NCBI GenBank assembly: GCA_002690445.1
Contig: NZER01000400.1
Coordinates: 1-17,863 of the forward strand
Origin: Candidatus Pacearchaeota archaeon
GTDB lineage: Archaea > Nanoarchaeota > Nanoarchaeia > Pacearchaeales > GW2011-AR1
Reading direction: 5' to 3'
Length of the DNA: 17,863 bases
How positions within the stretch are numbered: position 1 is the stretch's first letter; each line of letters begins with the position of its first letter. The notes beneath the pieces are model-generated. The model searched no databases. It was given only the letters and a program-made list of their open reading frames with translations, and was not told the DNA's origin. Shown here in pieces: positions 14,170-17,863 of this stretch. The translations under genes and the position numbers were made by a program.

Positions 14170-14381
14170 TGAACGATAACGAAATAGTCTATGTGGCAAA
14201 TGTGCGGTTGAGGTTGTGGAGTGGCGGTAAATTAGCGACTATTGAGCCGGGCGGTAAATTCTCATTTGATGGGGACGAGGGGATAGATGTTGCCATGCTG
14301 CTACGCAACAAATCAATCAGCAGGACGCTCGCCACGGTAGCGGTAAAGAAGGAGAAAAAACATGGCACGAACACACGCTAA
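14169..14381 (+). CDS. Small neck/tail protein
   Basis: A protein of 70 residues. The ATG at 14169 overlaps the previous TGA and has AGGAGG five bases upstream, so it is favoured over the ATG at 14154. The sequence YVANVRLRLWSGGKLATIEP followed by GGKFSF and later VAMLLRNKSI fits small phage proteins with a 'beta strand, pG..f, ...LL..g.i' layout encoded beside tail tube genes. Its last 20 bases overlap the first tail tube gene. The role is inferred from position. Confidence 0.6.
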   Translation: MNDNEIVYVANVRLRLWSGGKLATIEPGGKFSFDGDEGIDVAMLLRNKSISRTLATVAVKKEKKHGTNTR

Positions 14382-15084
14382 AGGAACCGATATCTTAATT
14401 GATGAGTTTAGCTTTACCGGCATTTCTAACTCTGTGGGGATAGATATTGCCAACGGCAATGCAGAGGTGACTGCATTTGCCGATACCGCAGCGACTTATG
14501 CAGAGGGAAAGCCAGCCACGAATATCACGGTCAACGCTGTGTATCAGGTGGCTGAAGATGCGGCCCTATTTGCGGTGCTGGGGGAAGCAACAGATAATTA
14601 TCTATCGATCAGCCCGGCAGCGATGGCTGACGGCGGCATAGTATGGATAACAAAGGCGCACCTGACGGGAGACACGATCCCGACCCCGTTTGATTCAGCG
14701 GTAACTCTGAATGCTACCTGGGCGGGAACTGACCCAATAGGGGACGGAGTCATCCTGGAACGGGATACAAATATAACATCCACGGTGACAGGAGCAGCCG
14801 TACAGCAGGGAGCGGTATCATCTACCCAGAAAATAATGTGCTTCCTGCACGTCCTCAGTGCGGCCGGAGGCACACTGGATGTAACCATACAGAGCGATAA
14901 CGGCGCTGGCTTTGGCAGCCCAACAACGAGGCTGACATTTTCGCAGGTAACGACAACCGCCGGGGCATGGGTGGCGACGGCTAACGGAGCCATTACAGAT
15001 GATTACTGGCGGTGCGTAGCTGCGGCTGGCGGCGGTTCACCAGTATATAATATCGCTGTAACGTTTGCTATCATCCCACTCTAG
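14362..15084 (+). CDS. Major tail (tube) protein, long paralogue
   Basis: A protein of 240 residues with a GAAGGAG ribosome site. It opens MARTHAKGTDILIDEFSFTG and then NSVGIDIANGNAEVTAFADT, like many siphovirus tube subunits, followed by AATYAEGKPATNITVNAVYQ. Tube subunits form hexameric rings stacked into the tail tube. This copy has an extra C-terminal domain of about 100 residues (from DTNITSTVTG onwards, beta-rich and Gly/Thr-rich), perhaps surface-exposed. Two shorter genes with related N-termini follow, so this is one of a family of three. Confidence 0.82.
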   Translation: MARTHAKGTDILIDEFSFTGISNSVGIDIANGNAEVTAFADTAATYAEGKPATNITVNAVYQVAEDAALFAVLGEATDNYLSISPAAMADGGIVWITKAHLTGDTIPTPFDSAVTLNATWAGTDPIGDGVILERDTNITSTVTGAAVQQGAVSSTQKIMCFLHVLSAAGGTLDVTIQSDNGAGFGSPTTRLTFSQVTTTAGAWVATANGAITDDYWRCVAAAGGGSPVYNIAVTFAIIPL

Positions 15085-15095
15085 GAGGTATTAAA

Positions 15096-15500
15096 ATGGC
15101 TAGAATACACGGCAAAAATGCGGACTTTAGTTATAATTCGGTAGCTATTGAGGACGAATTAAGCACCGTCACCCAGGATAGCACTGTGCCGGCAGCGGAG
15201 ATAACGGCATTTGATGACGCTTACGGTAATTTCCTGGCTGGTAAACCCTCACATAGCTACAGCATGGCAGGTGCGCTGGATACAGCGGCCAGCCAGGGCC
15301 ACAAGACGTTATTCGGAGGAATCGGTGCTGGCCCAAAAACCACGGTATTTTCACCTGATGGGGGAACAACGACTTTTACGGCCACGGCATCAGGACTATC
15401 GGGGAGCCTAATCACCGGCTATACGATTAACCTGCCGGCAGCAGACAAGGCAGCATATACGGTAAATATGCAGGTATCCGGGGCTGTGAGCAGAGCATAA
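15096..15500 (+). CDS. Tail tube-like protein, short paralogue 1
   Basis: A protein of 134 residues, GGAGGT ribosome site. Its first 51 residues share 39 identities with the next gene's product, including AEITAFDDAYGNFLAGKP; the first tail gene shares the MARxHxK start and the VTAFADT-type segment. It fits a one-domain tube subunit. Possible roles are the true tube subunit, with the longer one a decorated variant, or a separate ring at one end of the tail. The sequence alone does not decide. Confidence 0.78.
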   Translation: MARIHGKNADFSYNSVAIEDELSTVTQDSTVPAAEITAFDDAYGNFLAGKPSHSYSMAGALDTAASQGHKTLFGGIGAGPKTTVFSPDGGTTTFTATASGLSGSLITGYTINLPAADKAAYTVNMQVSGAVSRA

Positions 15501-15514
15501 GATCGAGTTAAGTT

Positions 15515-15528
15515 GTTGTTTAAACAAT
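15515..15528. repeat. Palindrome copy 4 (GTTGTTTAAACAAT)
   Basis: The 12-base core TTGTTTAAACAA (15516-15527) is perfect; the last outer base differs from copies 1 and 3. It is 14 bases after the stop of the first short tube paralogue and 19 bases before the ATG of the second. Confidence 0.75.
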
Positions 15529-15547
15529 AATAGAGAGGAGGCTTAAA

Positions 15548-15955
15548 ATGGCCAGAGTACACGGTAAGGATGCGGATTTTAGTTTCGACAGTGTGGCGCT
15601 TGAAGATGAGTTAAATTCAGTAACATTGAATTTCAGCGTTCCGTCGGCTGAAATAACTGCATTTGATGATGCGTACGGTAATTTCTTGGCTGGTAAACCG
15701 GCAGCGGCTATGGATGTAGCTGGTGCGTGGGATGCGGCTGGAGGAGCAGGCGATGTAACGATATTCGGGGAGCTGGGACTGGAGGCTGAAGAGTGGGATT
15801 TTGAGCCGGATGGCTCGACTGGATATAATGGCTTTGCCATCGTAACATCCTACAGCATAACAGCATCAGTAGATGGCCCCGTGACCTACAGCGCCAGTTT
15901 CCAGCATAACGGCGGCAGTGCGGCAGCAGACGGGAATGCACCTACAAGAGCGTAA
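15548..15955 (+). CDS. Tail tube-like protein, short paralogue 2
   Basis: A protein of 135 residues with GAGGAGG as ribosome site. The N-terminal half is very like the previous gene's product (39 of 51 residues), while the C-terminal half differs: it is acidic (LEAEEWDFEPDGST) and ends in a beta stretch (TSYSITASVDGPVTYSASFQ). The pair therefore looks like a duplication followed by divergence of one face. It is separated from its sister by palindrome copy 4 and followed by the second two-hairpin element. Confidence 0.78.
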   Translation: MARVHGKDADFSFDSVALEDELNSVTLNFSVPSAEITAFDDAYGNFLAGKPAAAMDVAGAWDAAGGAGDVTIFGELGLEAEEWDFEPDGSTGYNGFAIVTSYSITASVDGPVTYSASFQHNGGSAAADGNAPTRA

Positions 15956-15968
15956 ATCGTACTAATGA

Positions 15969-16027
15969 GAAGCTCCAGGATTGAAATTCTGGTGAGGAAA
16001 AACAAATCTTGATGTATTACATCAAGA
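15969..16027 (+). promoter_or_regulatory. Dispersed two-hairpin element, copy 2
   Basis: The first hairpin is CCAGGAT-TGAA-ATTCTGG (15975-15992), in which the C-to-T change against copy 1 turns a G-C pair into G-U and keeps the stem. The second is TCTTGATGTA (16007-16016) with TACATCAAGA (16018-16027), a perfect ten-base inverted repeat around one base. No T-run follows. It ends 15 bases before the tail-chaperone ATG and next to its ribosome site. Confidence 0.65.
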
Positions 16028-16042
16028 ATGGGGGGGAGAGCA

Positions 16043-16462
16043 ATGAAAATACCCTATAAGAGGGTACTGTCTGATGATTGTGTGATTCATGTCGGGCGAG
16101 TCTGGGATGATGGGCAAATAGTGGATGAGGGGCAAACTTACAACATACATGAGGGTGAATGGATAGAGATTATCCCGGTAACATCTACAAGGCATTGGAT
16201 AGAACTGGATAAATTACAGAAGGCGTATATATCAGGAGACCCGGAGAAGGGCGACAAGGCGCTGGGAGCATTAGCTGAACTACTCGCCAAGCGAGTCAAA
16301 AAGTGGTCCTGGACTGATAATGAGGGCAAGGCATTGCCTCAACCTACAGCCAAGACCATCAAGGAGCTAGATGACGAAGAATTCCTGTATCTGATCACTG
16401 CGATTTCCGGGGAAACTACAGGAGAACGAAAAAACGAATCAAAGCCCTCGGCGATGAAATAG
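16043..16462 (+). CDS. Tail assembly chaperone, short form (gpG-like)
   Basis: A protein of 139 residues. The ATG at 16043 is favoured over 16028 because GGGGGGGAGAG precedes it at good spacing. It holds a beta N-terminus and a helical, charged second half (WIELDKLQKAYISGDPEKGD, then LDDEEFLYLITAISGET), and ends just after a slippery site. Its place between tube and tape measure genes, and the frameshift product below, identify it as the G-type chaperone that coats the tape measure during tail assembly. Confidence 0.88.
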   Translation: MKIPYKRVLSDDCVIHVGRVWDDGQIVDEGQTYNIHEGEWIEIIPVTSTRHWIELDKLQKAYISGDPEKGDKALGALAELLAKRVKKWSWTDNEGKALPQPTAKTIKELDDEEFLYLITAISGETTGERKNESKPSAMK

Positions 16463-16680
16463 TCAGCGGGGGCTTTCAGACGCCAGAATCTATAATAGAC
16501 GTTATTTGCCAATCGTTTGAATGCACGCCCAGGGAGGCGCTGGAGCAGGACCCGAGCCTGGTATGGGCTATTCTGGATTTGCGGACAGCACGGGCTGCTA
16601 AACAGCAGCACAACACTAATGCCTCAGACATGACGGCAGAACAAGTACGGCTATGGACGGAGATGTGCTTAGATGGCTAG
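16043..16680 (+). CDS. Tail assembly chaperone, -1 frameshift long form (gpGT-like)
   Basis: A slip of -1 on A AAA AAC at 16429-16435 joins the first 131 residues of the short form to 81 residues read in the -1 frame (16435-16680), giving about 212 residues. The added part reads RIKALGDEIVSGGFQTPESI and later REALEQDPSLVWAILDLRTA, protein-like and open to a TAG at 16678. The T-type extension binds tube subunits, linking tape measure and tube in lambda-type tails. It overlaps the tape measure start by eight bases. The ratio of short to long form is set by slippage frequency, which cannot be read from sequence. Confidence 0.88.
16429..16476 (+). promoter_or_regulatory. Programmed -1 frameshift signal
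   Basis: The slippery heptamer A AAA AAC (16429-16435) is in the correct phase with the gene starting at 16043. After a five-base spacer, AAAGCCCTCG (16441-16450) pairs with CGGGGGCTTT (16467-16476), a ten-pair stem with one G-U. The stop of the short form (16460-16462) lies in the loop. Sequence, spacing and stem match known stimulators. Confidence 0.9.
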
Positions 16681-17863
16681 CGCAGCAACATTAGGGATTT
16701 TAATCAAGACCGACGACAAGGCCAGTCCCGGACTGCAAAAAATCGGCGGGGCGGCTGGACAAATGGGTCGGACTTTCCAGAACAACAGCAAAGTTATCGG
16801 TGCTTCGATGACTGCTATCGGAGCATCTATTGTTGCGGCTAGTGTCCTGTCGATCAAGTCATTTATAGAGATGGGTGATGAGGTTCACAAAATGGCGCTT
16901 CGGACAGGGTTCACCACAGAGCGCCTCTCCGAGCTAAAATTTGCAGCAGAGCAGAGCGGAACATCCATCGGCTCGATTGATAAAGCCGTCAAAACCATGA
17001 ACAAGGCGCTGATCGATGCAGATCGGGGCCTGGAGACTTATGCCCGATCATTCCGGGAGTTAGGTTTAACCACGGAAGAACTGCTGGCGCTCTCACCTGA
17101 AGAACAATTCAACACCATCGCTATAGCATTATCCGAGCTGGAGGATCAAACCAAGAAATCGGCTATAGCCCAAGAAGTTTTCGGGCGTTCCGGGACGCAA
17201 TTGCTGCCGATGTTAGCTGCGGGAGCTGACGGGATAGCGGCTTTGAGTCAGGAAGCCAGGGATTTGGGCATTGTGCTGGATCAGGAAGCGGCTGATGCGG
17301 CGGCGAAAATGACCGATGACATGAACTCCTTGAGTAAGGCGATGGATGGGATTAAATTTCAGATAGCTCAGGCGCTCTTGCCGATAATCAACGATCTGGT
17401 GGAGCAGATTACAGCAGCCATCACCTCGGTCAAGGATTGGGCTGCGGAAAACCCCGGCCTGGCAGATACTATTACTAAAGTGGGGCTAGCCGTCGGCGTG
17501 TTGGGGGTGGCGTTGGGGCCAGTAGTTCTAGCGCTCCCGATTATAGTAACGGCACTGCCACTATTGAAAGCTGGGCTGGTCGCCCTGGTGTCGCCTCTGG
17601 GGAAGGTGAAACTTGCGGCTGTGGCCGTTGGTGCGGCCATCGCTGTGATCGTTGGCAAGACCACAGAGTTGGGCGATCTGGCGAAAGCACTGGGTGGGAC
17701 GGCGAAAGCACTGGATGGGACGGCGAAACCATATGTATCCAGTGCGTCAGCCGCAATAGCGGGGCCGATAAGGAGAGTAATAGGACAAGGACTACAAATG
17801 GATTCAGAGCTTGCTGCTATTGAGGCAGTGGCGTTGGGGCCATATTACGACCGAGCGGCACTC
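16673..17863 (+). CDS. Tail tape measure protein, TP901 type (3' end outside window)
   Basis: The frame is open from the ATG at 16673 to the window end, 397 codons. It starts inside the end of the long chaperone frame, with GGAG about ten bases upstream. Residues 1-45 are a short polar head. Residues about 60-235 match the TP901-type core: EMGDEVHKMALRTGFTTERL, the FGRSGTQLLPML segment, and a DLGIVLDQEAADAAAKM region. A long hydrophobic stretch follows (about residues 270-327). A 21-base near-perfect tandem repeat encodes LAKALGGTAKALDGTAKP (about 335-352). The tape measure sets tail length and may pass into the host at infection. Confidence 0.93.
   Translation, partial: MASAATLGILIKTDDKASPGLQKIGGAAGQMGRTFQNNSKVIGASMTAIGASIVAASVLSIKSFIEMGDEVHKMALRTGFTTERLSELKFAAEQSGTSIGSIDKAVKTMNKALIDADRGLETYARSFRELGLTTEELLALSPEEQFNTIAIALSELEDQTKKSAIAQEVFGRSGTQLLPMLAAGADGIAALSQEARDLGIVLDQEAADAAAKMTDDMNSLSKAMDGIKFQIAQALLPIINDLVEQITAAITSVKDWAAENPGLADTITKVGLAVGVLGVALGPVVLALPIIVTALPLLKAGLVALVSPLGKVKLAAVAVGAAIAVIVGKTTELGDLAKALGGTAKALDGTAKPYVSSASAAIAGPIRRVIGQGLQMDSELAAIEAVALGPYYDRAAL
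17681..17722 (+). repeat. Tandem 21-base repeat inside the tape measure gene
   Basis: Two adjacent 21-base units starting GCGAAAGCACTGG (17681-17701 and 17702-17722) differ at one base, and a partial third unit starts at 17723. They keep the frame, so length variants would remain translatable. In a tape measure gene this could alter tail length slightly. Confidence 0.8.

Overview
This window is the late structural-gene region of a tailed double-stranded DNA bacteriophage or prophage, with an HK97-type head and a tail of siphovirus type. All convincing genes are on the + strand, closely packed, mostly with AGGAGG-like ribosome sites, and they follow the usual packaging, head, connector, tail order. 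No host gene, integrase, lysis gene or replication gene is visible, so the host cannot be fixed. Ordinary use of TGA, TAA and TAG stops and strong Shine-Dalgarno sites point to a bacterium with the standard code.

Layout. Positions 2-295 hold the end of a probable small terminase gene. Positions 337-1071 hold two small genes, one a cysteine-pair protein with a histone-H1-like tail. A two-hairpin element (1073-1126) precedes an orphan gene (1160-1846). The large terminase follows (1865-3274), and its 5' end carries nested direct repeats shared with the orphan gene. Three small unknown genes (3400-4114) end at a strong intrinsic terminator (4175-4209). That terminator lies only 11 bases before the portal gene (4221-6194), which is fused to a Mu-F-like minor head domain. 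Next come the prohead protease (6203-7435) and the HK97-fold major capsid protein (7446-8726).

Positions 8788-12096 hold an accessory virion block: beta-rich proteins, a 35-residue zinc ribbon, a possible 25-residue basic peptide and a fibre-like protein. Positions 12098-14381 hold two small proteins, a head-tail connector, an HK97-gp10-like protein, a tail-terminator-like protein and a small neck protein. The tail region has three tandem tail-tube-like genes (14362-15955), a frameshifted pair of tail assembly chaperones (16043-16680), and the start of a TP901-type tape measure gene that runs off the window (16673-17863).

How it works together. The terminases package DNA through the portal into a shell of capsid protein matured by the protease. 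Connector and terminator proteins close the head and tail. Tube subunits polymerise around the tape measure with help from the two chaperone forms.

The unexplained layer is regulatory and evolutionary. There are four copies of a perfect or near-perfect palindrome, GTTGTTTAAACAAC, each in an intergenic gap. There are two copies, 14.9 kb apart, of a 54-base two-hairpin element that is 87% identical. A mid-operon terminator appears to demand read-through, and nested in-frame direct repeats sit at the large terminase start. I propose, as inference, that the two-hairpin element is a cis-acting RNA similar in architecture to HK022 put antitermination sites, and that the palindromes are binding sites for a phage DNA-binding protein.
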